From positions 59,371,971-59,435,970 of the forward strand of contig CM075943.1 of assembly GCA_038030265.1 (NCBI GenBank): a stretch of DNA of 64,000 bases. The letters are read 5' to 3'. The DNA comes from Corythucha ciliata. Taxonomy: Eukaryota > Arthropoda > Insecta > Hemiptera > Tingidae. Positions 37,601 through 49,000 of this stretch are shown piece after piece. Made by a program: the position numbers and the translations under genes. The number at the start of each line of letters is the position of its first letter. The stretch's first letter is position 1. Below the pieces are notes generated by a model, which ran no database searches, was not told where the DNA came from, and saw only the letters and a program-made list of their open reading frames with translations.

Positions 37601-40600
37601 CAAGGAAAAAGCTGGACGTACGTCCAGAAAATCTGCTAAACCCAACTTCAACGTGAAACGCTCATTTTTGGAGATTTTATGGGGCTCTTCGTTATGGTAC
37701 TAGTGCTCGTTCGTATACTTGTAGCTCTTGGGGGGGGGGGATCTATCCCTCATATCCCCCCCCCCGTATTTACGCCCCTGCCCCGGATTCTTCATTGGCG
37801 CTAATTTATCGCTACATGTGAATATACCGTTAATTCGCTACTAAAATTGGGGAGAAATACTTGTTTATTCGACATGAATTTTCGATTTTTTCACATTTAA
37901 CTATGAGTTAGCGCTTTTCCCCATTAAGTCACAGGTGTATTACCGATTTTACTCAATTTTAGCAGTATAAATTCGCTGTTTGCTGGCATACTAATTCACT
38001 GACGCACACAAAAATCAACCCGGCACCTTAAAATTGAGAAAAATCTCTAAGTCGCTGCTAAAATGGGGAAAAAGCGCTAACTCTCATGCCTACATGTGAA
38101 AAAAATCGCACATTCATGGAAAAAATTAAGAACAAGTGCTAATTGACATCTAAAAATGAGAACAAGGGCTCATTTAAACCTGAAATTGAGACGAGGCGCT
38201 AAAAATGAGAAATGTGCTAATTAATTGCTATGTTGCTGTGTGAATACATCATTGCCAACTCCCCGGTAAGCGCTAATTCGCTGCTAAAACTGAGAAAATC
38301 GCTAATTCACTGGTAAAATGGAGAAAAAGTTCTCAAACTCATGGCACGGTTGGAAATAATTTCGGAAAAGCTCTAATCCCCGGCTAAATTTGAGAAAAGT
38401 GATAATTTGTAAGGCATTCTAATTTACAGCCAAAATCGAGAAAATTCATGGTTTCTACGGCCACTTAAATAGTTGCTCAGATAAAGTGCTAAGTCTAGTA
38501 AGTCCTAGCTAAAGCAAAAGAAATTGCTAATTCGTACCTAGAATCGAGAAAAACTCATATTATTGACTAAAATTTACGAATAGCGCTAAATTGAGAAAAA
38601 GCGCTCATTCATAGCTAAAGTTAAGAAAACGCTAATCGCGGATCAAAATGAGAAAAATAGCTAATTCACGTCTAAAATTGAGAAAAAACGCTAATTCTTG
38701 GCTAAAAGAGGAAAAATCGCTAGTTCATGGCAGAGGCGTAGCCACCATCTGATCTAGAGGTGGGCAGCTCTCCCAATGCCTACTGTAGGCTTACATTCGG
38801 AGATGAGTCCCCAGAAAGAGAACTCGGTAGCTCACTCGGAGAGCTCGGTTACGCGAGGTAAATCGACGCCAGAAATTGTCAAATCCGACTCCAGAAACTG
38901 AATTAACGCAGTAAAAGGGTCGTGAACCGTCAAAACCTAACATCTCTGCTGTAAAACTGTCATTTTTTGCATTCTATTTCGGAATTTCCGTCGAATAACT
39001 GACATTCCCCCCTCCCCCTAGAAAGTGATATTTTTGGAATTGAACTTGGAATTTTCGTTTCGTAGCTGCGGTATTGTAGTCCCCTAAACTGGACCCTTCG
39101 GCCGTGTAGAGGGAGAATGGTTTTTCAGCAACGGAACAAACCCGACATTGGGTTTTCTGTAAGCCGCAGAACCGTGAACACCCACACGAAGCCGAGAGCG
39201 CTGTGCCATATATAGCTCGCCGCAGCCTCATGGCGAATAATTAGGCAATAGCCGGGTCGCAGTGGCGTAAATACACCTCTGCTGAAATATCTATATGAGC
39301 CCCTTATCATCCTTAGCTTGTCCAAATGATCAAATTCGAGCGTTCGGTTCTTCCAGAAAACCAAATTTCGCGGATTTGGCTCTTTCTAAATACCAATTAC
39401 GCTTTGGTGCTTCCAAAATTCAGTTTTCATGCCTGTATCTCTTTCAAAGCCAATTTGGCTGTTTTCCCTCCAATAAAAAATCGTTTCACGGGGTTGACAC
39501 TTTCCCTAAGCCAATCAGCGCTTTTCTTTAATTTAAATCGTGGATTTGCCCGAACACAAGAGAGTTTTTTCTCAAATTTGGCCAGGAAGTGAATTGACGC
39601 ATTTTCTCAATTTTAGCCACCAATGAGCGCTTTTTCGCAATTTTAGCCAAGAATATTATCATTTTTAAAACTTTTAGCCGCGTAATTGCCCCCAAGAACA
39701 GCAAATTAGCGTGTCGTCTCAATTTTAGCCGTCTAAGAACATACAGAAACTGGGAATTAACGGGTTTTCTCAGTTTTAGGCGTAGTCTAGCTCGTAAAGC
39801 CTGCTCGCAAAAAAATAACTGCGCACAAGGACCTCCAAAGATAGGCCTTTGGAGCCATTTTGCCATTTTCGGCAGCGACAACGACCCCCTGATATGAAGG
39901 CGGTTTCGGCTGGCGGGCTGGGGCTGTTAAAAATGGGCCTGAAAATCGCCCACTTAAACCCTTCGTGTCGGTAGATGGTGTGTTAGGCAAAAATGGTCAA
40001 ATTTAAAATCAATGGATCCGTTTATTGCAAAGAAGATAGCAAATAAAATTGCAATTTCCCGAATATTCAGCTAGGAAGCTTCCAATTTCGCGGATATTTA
40101 GCTCCCAAATGCTGGAATTTTGCGGTTAACTTCAGAATTTGAGCACTGCGGCGGCTAAACCGGCTTCCACAATCACTAAAAAGAAGCCAGAAACTTGCGA
40201 TTCACGAAAATAAACACCAAAAACTAGCGAATTCACGAATTCTTAGGCCCAAAACTAAAATTTTGGGATAATAAAGACCAGGAAATTTGGGTTAGCATTA
40301 CGCAAGTTTTGCGTAAGTAAAGACAGAAAATTTGCAACTTCCCGAGTATTCAACCAGGAAACTTTTAATTTCACTCAAACTTGCACACTCACAAATACTC
40401 AACTCTAAATGTCCTAAATGGCCGGCTGGGCCAGGGTCCGCGCCTACTAAAAGAAAGGCCCAGGCAATTGCTAATTTGCGGAAAGTATAGTCAAAAAACT
40501 TGTAATTTCGCGAAAATTAAGACGAGAAATATCCATTTTCGTGAATACTTACAATTTTTAGTCCCAAAAACTCAAATTTCGCGAAAATAAAGACAAGAAA

Positions 40601-43600
40601 ATTTCAATTTCAAGCTAAAAAAAAATAACAATTTTAACCTGAAACTTCAAATTCCCGAATATTCAGCCAGAAACTTCCAATTTTGGGGATAATTATTCAG
40701 CTCCTAAATGTTGCAATTTTGCGACTAACTTCAGCTGTCGTGGTGGGGTCTAAACCTCAACGTCATTCGAGTTCATCACTAAAAACCAAGATTCATCTTT
40801 CTGGGGTTCCCGACTTCTTGAGAGTTTTCCGCCAGGTTGAAGAAATGTGTGTAATACTTGTACAATCCATTCCCTAGTTACTTGCTTAGCACCACAAGTA
40901 TTGGAGGAAATAGTAGAGTGTCAGGTCCATCGGCTCCGTACTCGGCTCAATTCCCGGGCTGATGAGACCAGGACCGAGTAGCTCAGGCAGCTGAAGGTCT
41001 GAGGTCGAAACGGAAACTGTACCGCACCTTCGGCGCAATTTTTCGGAAAAACATTTAAAAACTTGCAATTTTGGTCCATAATGGGAAAAATTAGCTATTT
41101 TACATTTTTTTTTTTTTCAACTGAAAAGGCTGTAATTCAACGTGGAATTTCAAGCTGAACAAAAAACCAGTTATTGTTATTGAGTTTTTCCCCCAATTTT
41201 GGCCATAATTGCCCCACTGCGTGCCGTACCCACGAAACTGCATTTTTATTGAGTCATAACTGCACTGAAACTTGGCAATTTCTACGAAATTAAAACGCGT
41301 AACTTGAAATGTTGCTGCAATTATGGCCCGAAATTTGCATATTTGCTCAAATGTAAACCCTAGACTTGCAGTTTCACCGAAATTAAGAACCGAAGCTGGC
41401 AATTTCAAGTATATTCATCCAGGACACTTGTTGATTCACTCAAATCAACGCAACAACGTTGCAAACTCACTCAATTTTAAATTCGAAGTTAGGCACGCAG
41501 TCGAAACCGGCTTGCCCCAGGGTTCGTTCCCACTAACTTGGAATTTTGTTGAAATTAGGACGTGAACTTTGCAGTGTCGCGGATATTCTGCCTGGAAAGC
41601 GAACATAAAACCGGTGAAATAAGCCCTTTTGCGGATGTTCAGACACTGCAGTTTGCAGCTTCACAGAAGCCTTTCCATTTTATCCGTGAATTAGCGATTT
41701 TCAAAATTTGTTTGCGAATATAGGTGATCTTGTCACAGTTTTTTTCTTAATTTTAGCCACGGTGTCGACCCCAAAAACAGCACAATAGCGTTTCTCACAA
41801 TCTGAGCCGCGAATTAGCAATTTTTCCCAACTTTTAGCCATGAATAAGCGCACCTTTTCTACGTCTGCCACGATGTTGCCTCTATCTAGATAGCTCACAT
41901 TATCATTTTCTTAATTTTAACCGCGAATTATAATGGCGATTTTTTAGTTTTAGCTGTCAATTAGCGTTTTTATCAATTTTAACCGTGCAGCGACATTGCG
42001 ACAAATGTCCATTTTTCCTGTGGGAAAAATCCGGTTTTCCGATTGTAGCTGATATCGAACAACGACGACTTGAAGAAGGGTGGGCAGCTGGCCACCCTTT
42101 ATCCCTCCTAGCTACACCTTTGCGCAGCGGCGTCTATCCCCCCCCCCCTGATGGCTAAAAACACTAATTCACAGCTAAAAATTGAGAAAGATGCTAATTC
42201 CCAGCCATTATTGAGAAAAAGCGCTAATTCGAGGCATAAAATTCATAAAAAGCAGGGATCGATCACACAGCATTGAAGGCTCAGCTAATATTGAGAAAAC
42301 GCCAATTCGTGATTTCTCGTGGCAACTTTCGAGACTAAAATTGAGGGAAAGCTCTAATTCGCGGCTGACGTTGCCAAAATCGCTCATGCACATCAAAAAT
42401 TAAATGGGGGGGGGGGGACCGAAAATTTCCTGTCAATTCGAGAAAATCCGTTAATTAACCGGAGCTAAAACGAAGGTAATAATTCGGGCCTAAAATTAGG
42501 GAATACTTCGCGGCTAAAATTAAGGAAAACCCCTAATTCGTGTCTAAAATTGAGAGAAAACACTAACTCATTGATCAATTTGAGGAAACCCGTTATAATA
42601 CTTGCCTGAAACTGGGAACAACCGGTAATTCCTGCGGCTAAAATTGAGATGGAGCGCTCAGCAGTAGCATTTAAACATGATAAAAAGCGATAATTTGCGG
42701 ATAAAATTGAGTAAAATTACTCAGCCGCATCTGCATGACAAAAAGCGCTCATTCGCAGGAAAAATGAAGAAAAACGCGTAAGAAAAAGCCATGATTAACG
42801 TCCGAAATAAAGAAAAAACAAACAACGATAAAGCGGAAAATTTTTAGAAAAATCGCGGATATAATATTTACATAATTTTGTCAAACCCGCCAATACACAG
42901 CTGAAACTCGGTAATCTTCGGCTAAAATTTATAAATAATTCGAGGCTAATATTGAGAAAAATCGCTAATTTCCTGCAAATATTGAGAATAATTGCTAAAT
43001 GGCGATCACAATCGAGAGAACGCTAATTTGCAGTTCCTAGAGGCAAGTTGGTGGCCAAAATGTAGACAAATCCATAATTTAATGCAACATAAAAATGATA
43101 TTCCTTGTTTATTTAGAGACTAAAGAGGCTCATAGAGATTTCGTGGCTATCTCCCCCCCCCCCACATGATAAAACCGGGGGGGGGGGGGGTCCGGGCCTT
43201 TCGAAAAACAATTTGGACTGGTTGACTCATTTAAAAATAAAATTTCGCGGGGCTGGCTCGTTCAAACCCCAGTTCACGGGGCTAGCTTCCTGAAAAATCA
43301 AAAATTTTCGGGGTTGCCTTATTAAAACAGTTTGTGCCGCTGACCCATCACAAATCAGTTATAGGGAGAGTTCGTGCAGTACAAATCGAAACCCGAAAAA
43401 GCAAATTTTGCGGCGTTCCAGGCTCTTCCATAAAGGAAATTTTACAGGTTTCATCGCAGCAAATTCAATTTGCGTGCTTTTGATCCAATCAAAAAGCAAT
43501 CTTGTGGGGCATTTCGCGGTTTAACTCTTTCAAGCGCAACTTTCATGGACCTGTATTGATTTGCGGCATCGATTTTCCGTCCATATCGATGAGGAGGGGG

Positions 43601-45679
43601 GCTTAAGCATGAGGGAGGAATGGACAGCAATGAATATACTTCTATTGCCCCCCCCCCCTGATGACGTTTTGAGCTTTCACCCCACCCTACGGCGTCCAAC
43701 CCCCCCCCCCTTGCACAGACGCCCTAGCCGTTGCGGAGCCCCCACGGTAATTCTCGACTTGAGGCTACGTGTGGACTAGAAACGGCCCTTCCCACAACTC
43801 TAATAAACCCTACGAAATTTCATTTTTGATAAAGCCGGATCCGCCACATTGGCTTTTCGACAGGCTCAAACCCACGAAATTGGTGTTTTTGGGTGGGCAA
43901 ATTCCGCGAAATTGGTTCGAATGGGCCATCCCTGGCAAATTTCGTATACGAAAGGAACCATATTACCGAAATTGCTGTTTAGAATGAGCGAATATCATTG
44001 AAATTTTGATTTGAAGGTGCGAAATCCACAAAATTTGCTTTTATTGGAGATCCAGCCCAGCAAAATTGGTTTTCAACGAGCCAGATGCACGAACTTTTGA
44101 TTTTCAATAAGTCAAACGGGTGTAATTGCTGATGTTGGGTCTTGAATTAGCCATAACCTACGAATTGGGTTCTTTAAGTGGCAAATCCGCAATATTTCGG
44201 ACCTTAAAAAGGGCCTAACCCGCGGAATTCCTTGTTTAAATGACCCAACCCCGTGAAAGTGTTTTTCTGAATGAGTCAAGGAACGGGTCAACGCCACGAA
44301 ATTGGCTTTTTGAGCGGGCAAAACCCGAGGATATTGGGTTCTGTGAGTGCTACAGCCTGAAAATTTAGGTTCTGAAAGCGCCCAGAGGCGCAAAATTCAT
44401 AAATTCTAGCCATTGACGTAGTCATGATCATAAAGAAGAGAAAGATGAGTTGAAGCCTCGTTCGGCAGCAATGGTCAGGGGTGTGGGAGTATTTCAAATT
44501 GTTGGGGTTGGTTGACGCGGCGATGTTATTAGACGAGGGGAACAAGGGGATTTATCTCCTAACCAATCGCGGCGATTATTATAAGTGTACGAGCAATATC
44601 CGAAGACTTCACATCGAATAAATTGTCACTTACCCTAATTCCCGGCATTTTTGAACTTCTGTTGAACTGGCTAGACCGGCTCTGATCGTCATTTGATTTA
44701 AAGTCGGCGACTGATTCACTCTCAAAAACATAAACAACCGGGAGATTCCACGCTTTGGCCAAGTGAAACGTTTCGTCGACGTACCCACGATTCTCTTCAC
44801 TCCCACTGTAAAATACAAAACACACCGACGATGGTTTCTTCATTTTATACCGAAGGGCGATCCCAGTACCGGTGGCCACCTATTTCGACGGTAAAAATAA
44901 TAATAATAATAATAAATAAATTAGCAGCTTAATCGCTTTTAAAGTTACACACCCAGTCACCACCGCCTGAAAATGCTGCCTCGTCGCCAAAATCATAAAA
45001 CTCGAAATTTGTTTCGGCAGCTTTCACCCGGGAAGTTTCTTTTCCCGTTACAGATTCATCAAAATCTGAAAAACTGTTCTTCGCTAAAAAATACATCCAC
45101 CAAGGAGTGGGGCGCGCCGACACGACCGCGTCAGTTGGACGGAGAGCGGCTTGAAGTCCGACGGCGATTCCTTCCTGTTACTTTTAAATGGCGAAGAAGG
45201 TTGTGGTGGTGGTGGGGGGAGGGAGAACAAAATTACAAATCCTTCGCGACAGTTTGTAAGAAGTTCAGACGACTTCGAGGTATCTTCAGATTGCAAGACA
45301 TTTTTTTTGAAATGTCTCAAAGTCAGCATTCTTTGGAAATAATCCAAACCTTCTTGTTTCGTTAGGAAAACCGCCGAATCGGGAAGAATCGACAGTTGAT
45401 GAGCATCGTACGGCTGTAAAATAAGGGCTAAGACCTCGCATAAAATTAGATGGGACGAGACGCCCCGCACTGTAATAATTACCTCTGTTTGAATAGTGGC
45501 CATGTCATCAACATTCGTTTCCATGTCCATAAACTTTAATCGAATTATGAGAAACACCATCCGATGATGAAAGAAAGAGTTTGAATAATAAAAAATCGTA
45601 CCGTATTCAAGGGGCGACTTGAAATTCGTTTTAGCCATCCTGCGATAGACGAGCCGCAGAGAAATTTCCTCATTTTCAT
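34633..45679 (-). CDS. divergent pyruvate dehydrogenase E1-alpha-like protein, probable pseudoenzyme, 8 exons, 373 aa
   Basis: Exons: 45602-45679, 45483-45533, 45237-45413, 45174 to 44953, 44634-44879, 35039-35139, 34863-34965 and 34633-34776, with phase kept throughout. Length is close to normal PDH E1-alpha (about 390). Exon 1 encodes a basic, presequence-like N-terminus (MKMRKFLCGSSIAGW). Family sequence then runs in order: LTKQEGLDYFQRM, GLQAALRPTD, GTGIALRY, AKAWNLPVVYVFE, MPGIR, VREAAGYSIAHC, GPIILEI and DPIERLGKNLLEAKLAS. Cofactor residues are lost: the family's YGDGAANQG is YSGSEENRG (200-208), ENNRYG is ESESVA, AYRAHG is ARPTPW, and the YHGHSMSD phosphorylation loop is absent because exon 6 joins exon 7 across it. 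The C-terminus is lysine-rich. Known members convert pyruvate in mitochondria; this one probably cannot bind thiamine diphosphate. A role as a partner or regulator is only inferred. Intron 5 is 9.5 kb of repeats. Exon 5 would stay open to a TAG at 44559 if unspliced. Confidence 0.8.
35614..37390. repeat. R1 array in reverse orientation, copy 2 of the ~1.4-kb duplicated block
   Basis: Begins agtggcgtaggtaggaattt with a G tract and leader, then reversed R1 units, colinear with 10.69-12.09 kb. It extends further right with more units. It lies in the 9.5-kb intron of the E1-alpha-like gene. Confidence 0.65.
37628..37793. mobile_element. dispersed element fragment, copy C
   Basis: Matches the first ~170 bases of 22522-22919 (aaaatctgctaaacccaact, then ttatggggctcttcgttatg, then G and C tracts). 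It is truncated on the right. Confidence 0.55.
37800..38729. repeat. R1 array, mixed orientation
   Basis: Starts with reversed units and continues with forward units (gctaattcgctgctaaaact plus gagaaaatc) up to the start of the next element. Intronic. Confidence 0.5.
38731..42127. mobile_element. possible 3.4-kb non-autonomous DNA element
   Basis: The left end (cagaggcgtagccaccatct, soon followed by gaggtgggcagct) and the right end read in reverse (ctgcgcaaaggtgtagctag, preceded inward by ggtgggcagctgg) are similar. Both fit the CAGNGGCGTAGCNA style of hAT-like termini. The interior holds R3, R2, R1 and R4 repeat and no transposase. Boundaries are inferred from the end motifs only. Confidence 0.35.
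40000..41690. repeat. degenerate ~30-bp repeat, family R4
   Basis: Units such as gaaacttgcaatttcgcgaa followed by tattcagccag, variably spaced. The family is largely confined to this stretch of the window. Confidence 0.55.
42150..43130. repeat. R1 ~30-bp degenerate array (forward)
   Basis: Units gctaattcgcggctaaaatt plus gagaaaa, interrupted by a G tract near 42405. It ends at back-to-back C and G tracts at 43151-43191. Confidence 0.6.
43200..44400. repeat. R2 ~30-bp degenerate array
   Basis: Units of the type ccacgaaattggtgtttttg plus ggtgggcaaattc, interrupted at 43.56-43.80 kb by unrelated sequence with C tracts. It lies in intron 5 of the E1-alpha-like gene; the open frames here are repeat. 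Confidence 0.55.
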
Positions 45680-46034
45680 AACGAGTTTCAACTTTTTATT
45701 ATTATTTTTATTTGCATGGCAACAGGCAATAAACAAACAGTTTCGGTAGACTGGGCCCGATGACCCATCCCCCTCCAACCATCGTTAAAATTTAGGCCCG
45801 GCCCTGAAAATGAGGCAGCTGCCATGCAGCCGATATTGAACCAAACTGACTGCATTCATAACAAAAATAAAATTATACAAATGGTGTCCCAAACATGACT
45901 AGTCCTTGACACGTCGGAGCGGTATGGCGAAGCCATGCCGGTTTTAACGATCGCACTCGCGTCAACGTATGCCCCATAGATAAACTTTCGAACGTTTAAC
46001 ATTGAAAAATAAAGGTTTGTCTTTAAGTAAATTG

Positions 46035-46040
46035 TTTAAT
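46035..46040 (-). terminator. probable VPS50 polyadenylation signal (ATTAAA)
   Basis: An ATTAAA lies 34 bases after the VPS50 stop on the minus strand, so the 3' UTR would be very short. This leaves roughly 350 bases before the next gene's start codon. Confidence 0.45.
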
Positions 46041-46073
46041 AGCAAAAGTCGACTCTCGATCTTGAGGTAAATG

Positions 46074-49000
46074 TCACCTGGCCCCGGTCTTTTCGAGTTC
46101 CTCAATAGCACCTATCAATTTTTTCTGCAGTTTCTTGTTCGTTTTGCAAGCGCATGTAACTAGAGACGTTAACTGCTTAGCCGTGTACTCCTATATAAAA
46201 TATATATTTTTTAAAGGAACGTTTTTGTCATAAGGGGACCGAGGGTAAGGTGAGGGTGTGAACGTGGGGGGAAGGGTTGAATACCGTGTGCTCCTTAATC
46301 CAGTTTTCAAGATCTTCAGGACGGCGGTAGAACGCTTGAATGTAGGAGACAACGAAGTCTTCGTGCGGTAGCGGTTGAAGGGCACAAATTGATTTGAATT
46401 TCATTTTAAAGTGGACAAAATCCGAGTGCATTAGAGCGCGCCCAGCGTCTGAACACTTTTTAGCCGATGCGAACCTGAAAATGCAGGCGTGAAAAGAGTT
46501 TTGTTGGAACTATTATACGTAGACAAAGGCAAAAGAGCACAGTGGGATACCCTTCGACGAAGATGTGGGATACAAGTAAAATGACGTTATCCCAGAGAGC
46601 GTCTACAGTGGCGTCGGGGAAAGTTCCTCCAATTATTTCGTCGATTTTCTTTTTGAAAAGTTGACACTCCTTAAAATGATAAAAACGAAGTCACGCTGAA
46701 TTGAAAACATCTTTACATCTCCCTTCACAACCCTCGCCCCACGGGAAAAATCGTGCGGCCCCCAAAAACGGGCCTTGAGCGGGCAAAACACCGGAATCAC
46801 AGGGAGAGTCCATTCAACGTCTGGCTATTCGTATCAAAAACCCGTTTCAATTTTCGGAATCCCCGTATCACGAAACCCCAGGATACGCAGCTTCGACGCG
46901 GCGTTCCATGAGCATTTTGTTTGGGCCCATATTTCATAGAATTCGGATTAGACCTAGACGCGGTTCTTGAGTCTCTCAGACACTGGGCAATTGACCAAAT
47001 GAGACGGTACTGGTCAAAACTCTCCAAAGGAGGTGTCAAACGGGCAAAAATTGAGGGTTTCGTCGTGACATCAATGGTTTTGGTTGACTTTTTCGACTCT
47101 TCTTTGGACTTTAAGGCTATCTATCGCAGGCAGTGGCGGATCTAAGGGAGAGGAACACCTGTACTTTTAGGGTCACTTTATCAGAGGCCCGAAGGTCAGA
47201 GGTTCTCGAGAGACGCGAAATGACAAGTTATTTAAAAGAAAAACTCTCGCGAATGGCCTCTCACTGAGGGGAAAAATTGACGTGGAACGCCGCCACGTCA
47301 AGGAACGGTCACGCCCAGGGGCAACTTTAAGCGAAACGTCACATTGTGAGGAAAAAACTTTTTCGAAAGGCCGCGACACAACGAGTTTAACTACACAAAA
47401 TGCCCCAAGCGGCGGGCAAAACGCGACATTCGAAAAAACGTTCACGTGAATCGCCACATTCAAGGCAAAATTTAGTGGAATGCTGCGTCAAGGGCAACAA
47501 ATTTGGAAATGCTTGACCAAGAGCAATGTTAAGGTTCATTTCACGAAAAAATTGTCGATTTCATAACGAAATTGTCTGTTTTATAAGAAAACGTTCAATT
47601 TTATGACACCTTAAGCTTATGAGCCTAATGGTTGATTTTATGAGGAAATTTTCGGTCTAAAAGGTGTCAATTTGTTGAGTACATCGTCAGTTTGATAAGG
47701 AAATAGTCATTTTTATGAAGAAAATGACATATTGTAAAAATTTTCAATTTTTTAAGGAAATTGTTAGTTCGAATTGGAAATTGTTACTTTTAAGAGGAAA
47801 TCGTTAATTTTTTAGGAATTGTTAATTCAATTTTAGGACGAAATTATCATTTTCACGTGGAAATTTTCATTTTTATTAGCAAATTGACATTTTTATAAGC
47901 CCACTGCCAATTTAATTAAAAATTCAATTTAATGAAAATCAGTTTATTATTCAATTTTTCATGTTTTTGTCAATTTAATTTATTCATTTAATAAATAAAT
48001 AATAATAAATAAATAAATTTCTCAATTTGAAGCAGACATTGTCAACTTGACGTGGAACTTAATTTTGGTCTTTGGAACTTCTTAATTTTGCCCCATGACT
48101 CGACGGGCAATTGCCCTTTCGGTGATTATTGTTGATACAGTAATTGGTAATCGTTTATTTTGGCTTTTAACTTGTTATTTTTAATGTGAGTAGGCAATTA
48201 TACGCGGGATCAATTTTAAGAGTGAATTGTTAATTTTATGACGCAAATATCAATTTTATGAGGAAACTGTCAATTTTATGAGGAAATGGTCAATTTTATG
48301 AGGAAATTGTCAATTTTATAAAAAAACCGTGAATTTTATGAGGAAATGGTCAATTTTATGAGAAAAATGTCGAATACATGAGGAAATTGTCAATTTTATG
48401 AGAAAATTGTCACTTTTAAGAGGAAATTGTCACTTTTATGAGGGAATTGTCACTTTTATGAGGAAATTGTCAATTTTATGGGGAAATACCTAATAAATTT
48501 TAAGGGGTACATGTCTATTTTATGAGGAAATTGACAATTTTATGAGGAAAATCGAAAAAAAATGAGGACATTGTATGATTTATAAGGAAATTGTCAATTT
48601 TATGAGGAAATGGTCAATTTTATGAGAAAAGTGTCAATTATATGAGGAAATTGTTAATTTTAAGAGGAAATGGGCATTTTTATGAGGAAATAATCAGTTC
48701 CATAGGGAAATTGTCTATTTTATGAGGAAATTGCATATTTTATTAGTAAATTGTATTTTTTTATTATATTCAATTTCATGAGGAGACTGTCACTTTTGTG
48801 AGGAAATTGTCACTTGAATAAGGAAATTGTCAGTTTTATGAGGAAATCGTCAATTTTATGAGGACATCGTATGTTTCATAAGGAAATTGTCAATTTTATG
48901 AGGAAATGGTCAAATATATGAGAAAATTGTCAATTTTATGAGGAATTTCTCAGTTTTATGAAGAAATTGTCAATTTTGTAAGAAAATCGTGAATTTTATG

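Noticed and set aside
44559..44633. Reading exon 5 of the E1-alpha-like gene through to the TAG as its true end
   Set aside because: At first this looked like a truncated gene, but a strong donor at 44634/44633 and matching in-phase exons at 35.1, 34.9 and 34.7 kb carry the remaining family sequence.
45602..45638. Start of the E1-alpha-like protein at the ATG at 45638 (MAKTNFKS...)
   Set aside because: That frame ends in phase 1 at the donor and runs into a stop in exon 2. The ATG at 45679 keeps phase 0 and gives a presequence-like N-terminus.
34633..45679. Branched-chain ketoacid dehydrogenase E1-alpha instead of PDH E1-alpha
   Set aside because: Segment order and words (GTGIALRY, AKAWNLPVVYVFE, MPGIR, LREAAG-type) fit the PDH branch better, though strong divergence leaves some doubt.
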